Of a stretch of DNA of 41,719 nt, positions 21,719-28,302 are shown one piece after another. Every line of letters starts with the position of its first letter. Position 1 is the first letter of the stretch. A program made the translations under genes and the position numbers. Source of the DNA: a virus; IMG/VR virus record IMGVR_UViG_3300028608_000034, positions 1 to 41,719 of that record; one strand, given 5' to 3'. The notes under the pieces were generated by a model. It searched no databases, had not been told where the DNA came from, and saw nothing but the letters and a program-made list of their open reading frames with translations.

Positions 21719-22380
21719 CCCTGAAAACGATCTACGGTCGCCCCAAGGTGGGCAAGACGACGTTCACCCTGGCAGGTGCCCCCAAGGGCAAGACCGGGAT
21801 CATCTCGGCCGACCAGGGCCTCATCGGCATCGACACCACGGGGTTCGATGTGGAGGAGGACACCAGCCTCAAGAACATCGACAAGCTCCTGAACGGGGCG
21901 TTCATGCGCAGTAATCAGCGCATCGTCCTGGACACGGCCACATCGTTCTATGCGGACCTGCTGATCGAGATCGCTGGTGGGGGCACCCCCAGCCTGAACC
22001 AGCGAGGCATCGCGAACAACAACCTCGCCACCATCCTCCGTACGCTGCGCAACAGCAAGAAGGACGTCTACGTGGTGTGCCAGGAGAAGCTCCAGCTTCC
22101 CAACGAGGACTGGAGCCCCGAGGACGAGGACGAGGACCTGGCGGTCATGACCGGCCCCGACCTCTCCCCCGGCCCTTACTCCATCCTGATGCAGATGTCC
22201 GACGCGATCGGCCGTCTGTACATCGCCCACGTGAACGACAAGCCGGTGCGCCGCCTCTGGCTCGGACCGTCGTCTAGCATTGTGGCCGGTGCACGTAGTA
22301 AGGTGTACAAGGGCACTCCGCCTTACCTGAAGCAGCCGACCCCGGCTCGCTTGAACCAGCTTCTCGGTTGGACCCGCTGA
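21715..22380 (+). CDS. Sak4-like RecA-fold ATPase
   Basis: Protein of 221 residues of the phage AAA_24/Sak4 type, a short RecA-fold single-strand annealing or recombination protein. Walker A is YGRPKVGKTTF (residues 7-17) and Walker B QRIVLDTATSF near 62-72. QEKLQLPNED, the LSPGPYSILMQMSD helix and the final KGTPPYLKQPTPARL are as in that group. It starts with GTG in a GTGA overlap with the nuclease gene and is followed by an SSB-like gene, the usual partner. Confidence 0.78.
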   Translation: MTLKTIYGRPKVGKTTFTLAGAPKGKTGIISADQGLIGIDTTGFDVEEDTSLKNIDKLLNGAFMRSNQRIVLDTATSFYADLLIEIAGGGTPSLNQRGIANNNLATILRTLRNSKKDVYVVCQEKLQLPNEDWSPEDEDEDLAVMTGPDLSPGPYSILMQMSDAIGRLYIAHVNDKPVRRLWLGPSSSIVAGARSKVYKGTPPYLKQPTPARLNQLLGWTR

Positions 22381-22409
22381 CCGAGATACCCAAGAAGAAG
22401 GAAATGAAC

Positions 22410-23276
22410 ATGGCAACCAAGGCCAAGAAGATCCGTCTCGACTTCTCCAAGGTGGAGGAGCGTTCGGGCTGGAACACCAAGCACATCGACGAGGGCCTCT
22501 ACCCGATGACCATCGCGTCGGTGGAGGAGACCGAGGCGCAGGACGGGACCGACATGCTGGTCTTCGCGCTGGTACCCACCAGCAGCAAGATCAAGACGCG
22601 TCGCTTCCCGTTCTACTGCAAGCTCCAGCAGAACCAGCTCTGGAAGCTCCGCGACCTCTTCGTCGCTGCGGGCATCCCGGTCCCGAAGAAGGCGCAGCAG
22701 ATCGACCCGAACAAGGTCGTCGGCAAGACCGTCGCCGTCGAGGTCGTGGACGACTCGTACAAGGGCACCATCCGCTCCACGGCCGACTCGGTCTACGAGC
22801 TCTCCATCATCGACGACGCCGACCAGGACGCCGACGACGAGTACGAGGGCGACGAGGAGGACGAGGACTACGAAGGTGACGAGGACACCGACGAGGACTA
22901 CGACGACGAGGAGGAGGGTGACGAAGAGGACGAAGAGGACGAGGAGGAGCCCGACTACTCGACCTTCACCCTCGCCCAGCTTCGCAAGGCCGTCAAGGAC
23001 ATGGGCGAGGACCCCACGGGTCTGAAGAAGGCCGAGCTCCTGGACCTGCTCGAAGGCGAAGCCGACGAGGACGAAGACGACGAGGACTACGAGGACGACC
23101 TCGGCGACGAAGACCTCGAGGACGAGGATGACGACGAGGACGAGGAAGACGAGGAAGAGGAGGCCCCGGCCCCCAAGCGTCGCCCCGCAGCCAAGTCGGC
23201 TCCCGCCAAGAAGGCCGCGCCCAAGGCGGCACCGGCCAAGGCTGCTCCGGCTCGCCGCACCGTCAAGCGCCGCTGA
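22410..23276 (+). CDS. SSB-like protein with HeH/SAP insert and basic tail
   Basis: Protein of 288 residues with five parts. Residues 1-135 are a beta domain like the phage SSB/DUF669 group (LDFSKVEER, GLYPMTIASVEETEAQDG). Residues 136-182 are almost all Asp/Glu. Residues 183-216 are a helix-extension-helix/SAP-like DNA-binding motif (FTLAQLRKAVKDMGED). Residues 217-251 are again acidic. Residues 252-288 are a basic Lys/Ala/Pro tail. The start is the second ATG (AAGAAGGA 6 bases upstream); the first is too close to the ribosome site. Gene order after Sak4 supports a single-strand-binding partner. Confidence 0.68.
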   Translation: MATKAKKIRLDFSKVEERSGWNTKHIDEGLYPMTIASVEETEAQDGTDMLVFALVPTSSKIKTRRFPFYCKLQQNQLWKLRDLFVAAGIPVPKKAQQIDPNKVVGKTVAVEVVDDSYKGTIRSTADSVYELSIIDDADQDADDEYEGDEEDEDYEGDEDTDEDYDDEEEGDEEDEEDEEEPDYSTFTLAQLRKAVKDMGEDPTGLKKAELLDLLEGEADEDEDDEDYEDDLGDEDLEDEDDDEDEEDEEEEAPAPKRRPAAKSAPAKKAAPKAAPAKAAPARRTVKRR

Positions 23277-23277
23277 C

Positions 23278-23571
23278 GTGGATGAGGCCAGCATCGTCCG
23301 TGCGATGATGACTCGCCTCAACTCCATCCCTGGCGTCTACTGCGTCCGTACACACGGGGGTTCCTTTCAGCAGAAGGGAACCCCCGATGTACTCGGGTCG
23401 GCCCACGGTCGCTTCTTCGCGATCGAGGCCAAGCGCAGCGCCAAGGAGGAGCCCACCAAGGCGCAGAAGTACAACCTCAAGAAGTTCCGTGAGGCTGGCG
23501 GCAAGACGTTCGTCAGCTTCGACCCCAAGGCTCAGGAAGTAGTGGAGTGGATAGCAACCCTCTCGAGCTGA
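23278..23571 (+). CDS. VRR-NUC nuclease
   Basis: Protein of 97 residues matching the VRR-NUC group of PD-(D/E)XK nucleases. GGSFQQKGTPDVLG carries GTPD at 34-37 and FFAIEAKRS carries E-x-K at 50-52; the segment QKYNLKKFREAGGKTF supplies the final conserved helix. VRR-NUC proteins of phages are probably structure-specific nucleases and often occur with an SNF2-type helicase. Start is GTG at 23278, one base after the preceding stop; no clear ribosome site, so coupling is likely. Confidence 0.8.
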   Translation: MDEASIVRAMMTRLNSIPGVYCVRTHGGSFQQKGTPDVLGSAHGRFFAIEAKRSAKEEPTKAQKYNLKKFREAGGKTFVSFDPKAQEVVEWIATLSS

Positions 23572-25247
23572 TGCGGAAGGTGTGGCGGCACTCAGGCGTT
23601 CGTGGAAACGTCTGGGTGCCGTCCATCGCCAACATCGGCGACAAGGACAAAGAACGGTTCCGTGAGGGCGAGGCACTGGATGCCCGCACCGGCAAGCTCC
23701 CTGACATGCGGGAGGCGCTGGACTGGTACTGGACCCCTGCAGTCAGCCACGGCGACAATCGCAGGGCCAAGAAGTACCCCTCGCAGCGTGTGATCTGGGT
23801 GGACTGCGACGAGTCCTACGACCGGAAGCTGCTGGAGTCACTGAGACCCTCGTACATGTGGGAGACCAGCCCCGGCCACACTCAGGCGATCTGGCTTCTC
23901 AAGGACCCGCTCAAGCCCAGTGAGTATCACCGTGACGGCTTCATGGGGATGCTGACCCATGCCCTCGGCAGTGACAAGTCCGGCGTCGACATCGGCCAGC
24001 TTCTCCGCGTTCCCGGCTCCTGGCACCACAAGCGCGCCCCGTTCCAGGGCAAGGTCCTGCGCAGCACCGGCCAGGTCTACACGCGCGGGCAGGTGCTCTC
24101 CCGTGTGGCCCGTGGGCTGGGCTTCCCGGCTGGGCTGGCCAGCGAGCTCGCCGCCGAGGACCCCTACGGGGACCGCAGCAAGCTCCTCTGGAAGTTTGCC
24201 CGCCAGGCCGCTGAGCTGGGGCTCGACGAGAAGCTCACCTTCAAGCTCATCAAGGCGACCGCCTGGAACAAGTGGCAGGACGACCCTGACCGGCTCAAGG
24301 AGGACATCTCCAACGCCTACGCGGCCCAGCCTGAGACCAAGCCCAAGCCCAAGGCCAGCAACCCCATCGAGGACGACGAGGTCACGGAGGAGTCGGTCAG
24401 CGCGTGGAAGATGTCCACCGTGGAGGAGTTCGGGCCGGTCATCCGCAAGCCGATGCCCTGGCTCGTCAAGGGCCTCATCCCCGAGGGTGGCTGTGGGCTG
24501 CTGGTGGCCCCGCCCAAGGTAGGCAAGACCCGCGTCTCCATCGAGCTGGCCCTGGGCATCGCCTCCGGCCGCAAGCCCCTCGGCATCAGCGTGGCCAAGC
24601 CCAAGCCTGTCGGCTTCTTCAGCCTGGAGGACGGGGACTACCTGTTCTCCGAGCGCCTGTCCGAAGGCATCAACAAGAGCCGAGGTCGGGAGAAGTACCA
24701 CTGGGAGGGCCACATCGGGCAGGACCGCATCTGGTATCCGGCGGAGCCCCTGCCCCTGCTGACCCGGTTCGACCCCATCGATCTCAGCGAAGGTCGCCTC
24801 CACGTAGAGGACGACGGTGAGGTCACCTGCGACACCCCCTGCGACAAGATGCGGCTCTACGAGACGATCAACGAGTACGGCCTCAAGATCGTCATCCTGG
24901 ACACCTTGTCCATGTCTATCGGCAAGGCTGAGGTCTCCTCCTCGACGGACATGTACGCCATCCTCAAGGACCTCAAGATCATCGCGAAGGCGACTGGCTG
25001 CGCCATCATGTTTATCCACCACACCCGCAAGCGCGTCTTCGAGAAGGGTGAGTCCATCCAGGAGATGATCCTGGGCAGTACGGCCCTGCACGGCTGGTCG
25101 GACTTCATCATGAACCTGGCCCCGCCTGCCGAGGACATGGACTTCCTGCGCCTGGGGGTGCAGACCAAGCGAGGCTCTGGCCTGTACTACATCAACGACC
25201 GGCTCCAGATCATCAAGGCACCCCCGCCCGAAGAAGTTGAGGAATAG
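23547..25247 (+). CDS. Primase-helicase fusion (RepB-primase-like plus RepA/DnaB-like ATPase)
   Basis: Replication protein of 566 residues. The N-terminal 170 residues resemble archaeo-eukaryotic/RepB-type primases: VIWVDCDES (Asp86, Asp88), TSPGHTQAIWLL (His111) and LLRVPGSWHHK. Residues 285-560 form a RepA/AAA_25 hexameric ATPase with Walker A VAPPKVGKTR near 319-329, the FFSLEDGDY segment, VILDTLSMS (Walker B) near 450 and IMFIHHTRK. The middle is an acidic linker. Start is GTG at 23547 with AGGAAG 7 bases upstream, overlapping the nuclease gene by 25 bases. It likely primes and unwinds for the family A polymerase. Confidence 0.75.
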   Translation: MDSNPLELMRKVWRHSGVRGNVWVPSIANIGDKDKERFREGEALDARTGKLPDMREALDWYWTPAVSHGDNRRAKKYPSQRVIWVDCDESYDRKLLESLRPSYMWETSPGHTQAIWLLKDPLKPSEYHRDGFMGMLTHALGSDKSGVDIGQLLRVPGSWHHKRAPFQGKVLRSTGQVYTRGQVLSRVARGLGFPAGLASELAAEDPYGDRSKLLWKFARQAAELGLDEKLTFKLIKATAWNKWQDDPDRLKEDISNAYAAQPETKPKPKASNPIEDDEVTEESVSAWKMSTVEEFGPVIRKPMPWLVKGLIPEGGCGLLVAPPKVGKTRVSIELALGIASGRKPLGISVAKPKPVGFFSLEDGDYLFSERLSEGINKSRGREKYHWEGHIGQDRIWYPAEPLPLLTRFDPIDLSEGRLHVEDDGEVTCDTPCDKMRLYETINEYGLKIVILDTLSMSIGKAEVSSSTDMYAILKDLKIIAKATGCAIMFIHHTRKRVFEKGESIQEMILGSTALHGWSDFIMNLAPPAEDMDFLRLGVQTKRGSGLYYINDRLQIIKAPPPEEVEE

Positions 25248-25250
25248 GGG

Positions 25251-25279
25251 TTGCGTGCTTGGTGATGATCGTGCATACT
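25251..25279 (+). promoter_or_regulatory. Leaderless promoter for the zinc-ribbon protein
   Basis: A -35 TTGCGT, 17 bp and a -10 CATACT are followed after 6 nt by the ATG at 25286. It begins three bases after the primase-helicase stop. No ribosome site is present. Confidence 0.65.
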
Positions 25280-25285
25280 GATCAC

Positions 25286-26176
25286 ATGGAGATCAACAGC
25301 ATCATCGTCAAGCACCACTCGCACGTCGGCTACGAGTTCGTCGAGTACAACGGCACCTTCTTCAAGGGTTGCCGTCGCTGCGGAGGCACTGGCCACTACA
25401 GCTTCAACGGCTTCGACTCCATCTGCTACTCCTGCGGCAACACGTCCGCCAAGCTCGGCGACGAGCTGGGTACCCTCGAGGACGCTCAGAAGTGGTGCGA
25501 GGCCAAGGCTAAGGCGCAGGCCAAGCGTGACGCCAAGCGCGAGGAGGAGCGCCTCGCCAAGCTGGCTCGCCGCCAGTCGGCATGGGACCAGCTCGCCGCC
25601 GGTCACCCGCAGATCTGGGAGCTCGTCAGCACCGCAGCCGACGTCGCCAGCTTCGCCGAGAACCGCGAGTCGCACATCACCGAGCGCGACAACTTCGTCC
25701 GCTCGCTGGCCGACCGCCTCTGGAACCTGGACGAGCGCCCCTACACCGCACGTCAGCTCGAGGTCCTCCAGGCCATCGCAGAGAAGCGGGCCACACGCAA
25801 GGAGGAGGCCGCTGAGACCCCAGCACCCGAGGGTCGCGTGGTGGTCACCGGCGAGATCGTCGGGGCCAAGGTCGTCGAGGGTGACTACGGCACTGCGTAC
25901 AAGGTGACGGTCAAGGACGACCGGGGCTTCCGCGTCTACGTGTCGCTCCCCAAGGCGCAGGCCGACGAGGCCTACGACGCATACGACGAGGCGCTGGTGG
26001 CTGCTGGTAAGAGCCGCTACGACTTCGGTCCGTCCTGCTGGTTCCTGGGCGCGCAGGGCACCGACGAGCAGGGTGTCAAGGGTCGCCGCATCACGTTCAC
26101 CGCAGCGCTCACCCCCAGCCGGGACGACGTCAGCTTCGCCTTCGGCTCGCGCCCCACGAAGGGCGCATGGCTCTAA
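25286..26176 (+). CDS. Zinc-ribbon protein with coiled coil, leaderless
   Basis: Protein of 296 residues, family not recognised. Residues 30-55 hold a DnaJ-like zinc motif (CRRCGGTGHY and CYSCGN). Residues 65-100 are a charged coiled coil (EAKAKAQAKRDAKREEERLA). The C-terminal 95 residues look like a small beta barrel (GRVVVTGEIVGAKVVEGDYG), possibly OB-like. The start is decided by the promoter: the -10 box ends 7 bases before this ATG and no Shine-Dalgarno sequence is present. Similar proteins are common in actinophage replication regions, with a nucleic-acid-binding role supposed. Confidence 0.65.
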   Translation: MEINSIIVKHHSHVGYEFVEYNGTFFKGCRRCGGTGHYSFNGFDSICYSCGNTSAKLGDELGTLEDAQKWCEAKAKAQAKRDAKREEERLAKLARRQSAWDQLAAGHPQIWELVSTAADVASFAENRESHITERDNFVRSLADRLWNLDERPYTARQLEVLQAIAEKRATRKEEAAETPAPEGRVVVTGEIVGAKVVEGDYGTAYKVTVKDDRGFRVYVSLPKAQADEAYDAYDEALVAAGKSRYDFGPSCWFLGAQGTDEQGVKGRRITFTAALTPSRDDVSFAFGSRPTKGAWL

Positions 26177-26186
26177 TCCGGCTGGT

Positions 26187-26212
26187 GGGGCTGGGGCTTG
26201 TGCCCTGGCCCC
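26187..26212 (+). other. 11-bp inverted repeat with -35 in its loop
   Basis: GGGGCTGGGGC pairs with GCCCTGGCCCC over 11 bp (two G-T wobbles) around the loop TTGT, which is the beginning of the -35 TTGTGC. It comes 11 bases after the stop of the zinc-ribbon gene, a terminator position. Confidence 0.55.
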
Positions 26213-26227
26213 CGGCTGTGCCATACT
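26198..26227 (+). promoter_or_regulatory. Leaderless promoter for the small membrane protein
   Basis: A -35 TTGTGC, 18 bp and a -10 CATACT are followed by 7 nt and the ATG at 26235, with no ribosome site. Confidence 0.6.
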
Positions 26228-26234
26228 GCCTCTC

Positions 26235-26483
26235 ATGGATACCTTCGATGACCTCCTCGTTCAGGAGGAGCAGCCCCAGACCCGGCGTCGTCGCCGCGAG
26301 GGCTCCAGCGCGCTCGCGGGGCTCTTCGGCCTTCTGCTCATCGTGATCGGCCTGGTCACCTGCTGCGCTGCTGTCTGGTTCGTCCTTCAGTTCGCCTGGT
26401 GGCTGTTCCTGGTGTTCCTCGAGGGTGCAGGCATGTCGACCGGCAACTTCCAGAACCCCGACTACGGCAACTTCGTCGACTAG
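26235..26483 (+). CDS. Small membrane protein, leaderless
   Basis: Protein of 82 residues. It has an acidic/basic cytoplasmic N-terminus (EEQPQTRRRRREG) and one long hydrophobic stretch, residues 25-62 (LFGLLLIVIGLVTCCAAVWF and on), that may span the membrane once or twice, then a short polar end. The function is unknown. As an early gene at the end of the rightward block it is more likely to act on the host membrane than in lysis. Confidence 0.6.
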   Translation: MDTFDDLLVQEEQPQTRRRRREGSSALAGLFGLLLIVIGLVTCCAAVWFVLQFAWWLFLVFLEGAGMSTGNFQNPDYGNFVD

Positions 26484-26486
26484 TTG

Positions 26487-26515
26487 TTGCGAACCTTGAA
26501 GGGCTCGTGTAGGCT
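26487..26515 (+). promoter_or_regulatory. Leaderless promoter for the last rightward gene
   Basis: A -35 TTGCGA, 17 bp and a -10 TAGGCT are followed by 6 nt and the ATG at 26522. TTGAAG / CTTCAA forms a 6-bp inverted repeat over the spacer and -10. Confidence 0.65.
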
Positions 26516-26521
26516 TCAACC

Positions 26522-26713
26522 ATGACAAACAACAACGAGTCCATCAAGTCCGTCAAGGCCGAAGACCTCGAGCACGGTCAGCGCATCATCGACCCCGAGG
26601 GCAACGAGGCCACCGTCATCCGCCTTCGCCGCGTCGACCACCAGCGGGGTCGCCTGGAGACGGACCTGGGTGTGGCCGTGGTCCTCCTGGAGCAGCCCTT
26701 CCCCGTGCTCTAG
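26522..26713 (+). CDS. Small hypothetical protein, leaderless
   Basis: Protein of 63 residues, probably a small beta barrel (KAEDLEHGQRIIDPEGNEAT followed by VIRLRRVD). Proteins of this size and pattern are common in actinophages without an assigned role. The start follows the -10 box by 6 nt. A strong bidirectional terminator follows. Confidence 0.6.
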   Translation: MTNNNESIKSVKAEDLEHGQRIIDPEGNEATVIRLRRVDHQRGRLETDLGVAVVLLEQPFPVL

Positions 26714-26727
26714 TCCCCCGCACACCA

Positions 26728-26759
26728 AGAGGCCCCCCGGCAAGCGCCAGGGGGCCTCT
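26728..26759. terminator. Bidirectional terminator between the converging blocks
   Basis: AGAGGCCCCC pairs with GGGGGCCTCT over 10 perfect bp; inside the 12-nt loop GGC can also pair with GCC. It lies between the stops of the last rightward gene and the last leftward gene and can serve both. Confidence 0.75.
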
Positions 26760-26769
26760 CTCGTTGGCG

Positions 26770-27105
26770 TCAGATGCCGTCGAGCGTGTCCTGCGAACGG
26801 GTCACCGGCTTGGTCGCCGCCGACTCCTCCACGATGACCGCAGCGCTGTTCTTGCTGCCGATCGCACGGGCACCGTCGTACAGGCCCGAGGCGCTGAGGC
26901 CGAGGATCACGCCGAGGCTGATGGCCCCGAGCACGGTCTGGGTGCTGAGCACCCCGGCCCCCGCGAAGAGGTCGAAGATGGCGAAGGCCACACCGAGCAG
27001 GATGGCCAGCAGCGGCGCGAACGTGCTGCGCAGGCCGAGGTCCTTGGCGAGGGTGACCACGGCGATGATCGCCGGGATGGATGCGAGAGTGATGACGGTG
27101 TCCAT
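26770..27105 (-). CDS. Membrane protein, holin candidate
   Basis: Protein of 111 residues with two or three membrane segments: about 5-20 (LASIPAIIAVVTLA), 28-52 (FAPLLAILLGVAFAIFDLFA) and 57-75 (TVLGAISLGVILGLSASG), then a polar tail. Its place directly after the endolysin and the other membrane protein is that of a holin, which opens the inner membrane at the end of infection. The family was not named. It is the last gene of the leftward block. Confidence 0.65.
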   Translation of the reverse strand: MDTVITLASIPAIIAVVTLAKDLGLRSTFAPLLAILLGVAFAIFDLFAGAGVLSTQTVLGAISLGVILGLSASGLYDGARAIGSKNSAAVIVEESAATKPVTRSQDTLDGI

Positions 27106-27108
27106 TTC

Positions 27109-27513
27109 CTAGTGTCCCTTGATCTTTTCGACCAGGGCGTGCAGGGGCTTCGGGATCCGGATGGAGTCAGTGACGGCCTCCTTGGTCTCCTCGCTTGCGT
27201 GCTCGATGTTGTCGAGCCGCGCGTCGAGTGACCGATCCTGATCCTTCAGCTCCTGTACGTCCTGGACGAGGGTGTCCTGCGTTGCCTTGACGTCACTGAG
27301 CGTCTCCCACAGACGATCGATAGCATCCCCGATGTTCTTGCTCCCGTGGTTCGTGATGATGTCGTTCTGGACCTGCTCCACCTTGGCGTGTGTCGCCTTG
27401 GTCTCGCGCTGGACCTTGTTGACCTTCGCCACGAGGACGCCTCCATAGGCGGCGACCAGGGCCACGAGAAGGGGGGTAAGAGCGTTGAGGATGCGCTCGA
27501 TGGCCTCCAGCAT
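27109..27513 (-). CDS. Membrane-anchored coiled-coil protein (DUF2746-like), holin or antiholin candidate
   Basis: Protein of 134 residues. One N-terminal membrane segment (residues 8-30, ILNALTPLLVALVAAYGGV) is followed by a long charged coiled coil (residues 33-115). This is the pattern of the DUF2746 proteins that sit between endolysin and holin in many actinophages. The role in lysis is inferred from position. AAAGGAGG precedes the ATG. Confidence 0.65.
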   Translation of the reverse strand: MLEAIERILNALTPLLVALVAAYGGVLVAKVNKVQRETKATHAKVEQVQNDIITNHGSKNIGDAIDRLWETLSDVKATQDTLVQDVQELKDQDRSLDARLDNIEHASEETKEAVTDSIRIPKPLHALVEKIKGH

Positions 27514-27543
27514 GAGGCCTCCTTTCGGTAGTGCTGTGGGGAC

Positions 27544-28269
27544 TTAGCGGTTGAGCTTGGCGTAGGTCAGCGGGCCGACGATGCGGTCGACCGTGAGACC
27601 GTTGCGCGACTGGAAGTCGGCGAGCGCCGCCTTGCTCTTCGGACCCCAGTTGCCGTCCACCACCAGGCCGTAGCCGTGACGGTTCAGGAGCCACTGAATG
27701 TCCGCGAACGTGAGCTGGCTCACGTCCTTGTTGAGGGGCTTGCCGACCGGGAAGAAGACCGCGTCGGTGTTGGGACCCCAGATACCGTCGGCCACCAGGC
27801 CCGCGCCTGCCTGCGCCGCCTTGACCTTGGCCGTGGTCTCGGGGCCGTACTTGCCGTCGACCGCAGCGCCGACCTTGCGCTGAATGTCCTCGACCGAGCG
27901 GTTGACCGTCACGCGGCCGACGTTGCTGGCCGGGCGACCCTTGAAGGTGTAGTGCACCGGGTCGGTCGGGCCGTACCACTCGAAGCCGAACTCCTTGAGC
28001 TTGGCGCGATCGCTGGTGTAGTTGTAGACGTCCACCGCGATACCACCCCCGGCCACATGGTTCGACTCCTTGGCGGGGCGCGCCGGGGGGTACAGCCCAG
28101 CGCGCTCACCCCGGTCCCACTTGTCGATGATCTCCTGCTGCTGCGCCTCGGTGACGCCAGCACGGTTGATCTTGATCACACCGTACTTGTCCTCGAGGGC
28201 GTTGATGGCGTCGGCTGCGTCCTCACGGAGCCACATGCCGGGGTGGTTCTTGAGTGCCTTGGTGGCCAT
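27544..28269 (-). CDS. Endolysin: M15-type peptidase with two peptidoglycan-binding domains
   Basis: Lysis enzyme of 241 residues. Residues 1-115 resemble the D-Ala-D-Ala carboxypeptidase/VanY (M15) fold, with SNHVAGGGIAVDVYN supplying His71 and Asp80 of the zinc site and DPVHYTF the second His near 106. Two PG_binding_1-type repeats follow, each with the D-G-x-(W/Y)-G-P signature (DGKYGPETTAKV, DGIWGPNT, DGNWGPKSKAALADFQ). The second ATG is used because AAGGAG lies 8 bases upstream; the first is only one base from it. It cuts peptide cross-links of the host wall. Confidence 0.8.
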   Translation of the reverse strand: MATKALKNHPGMWLREDAADAINALEDKYGVIKINRAGVTEAQQQEIIDKWDRGERAGLYPPARPAKESNHVAGGGIAVDVYNYTSDRAKLKEFGFEWYGPTDPVHYTFKGRPASNVGRVTVNRSVEDIQRKVGAAVDGKYGPETTAKVKAAQAGAGLVADGIWGPNTDAVFFPVGKPLNKDVSQLTFADIQWLLNRHGYGLVVDGNWGPKSKAALADFQSRNGLTVDRIVGPLTYAKLNR

Positions 28270-28302
28270 TCTCATTCTCCTTGTTAGTTCGGCGGGCAGG
28301 TG

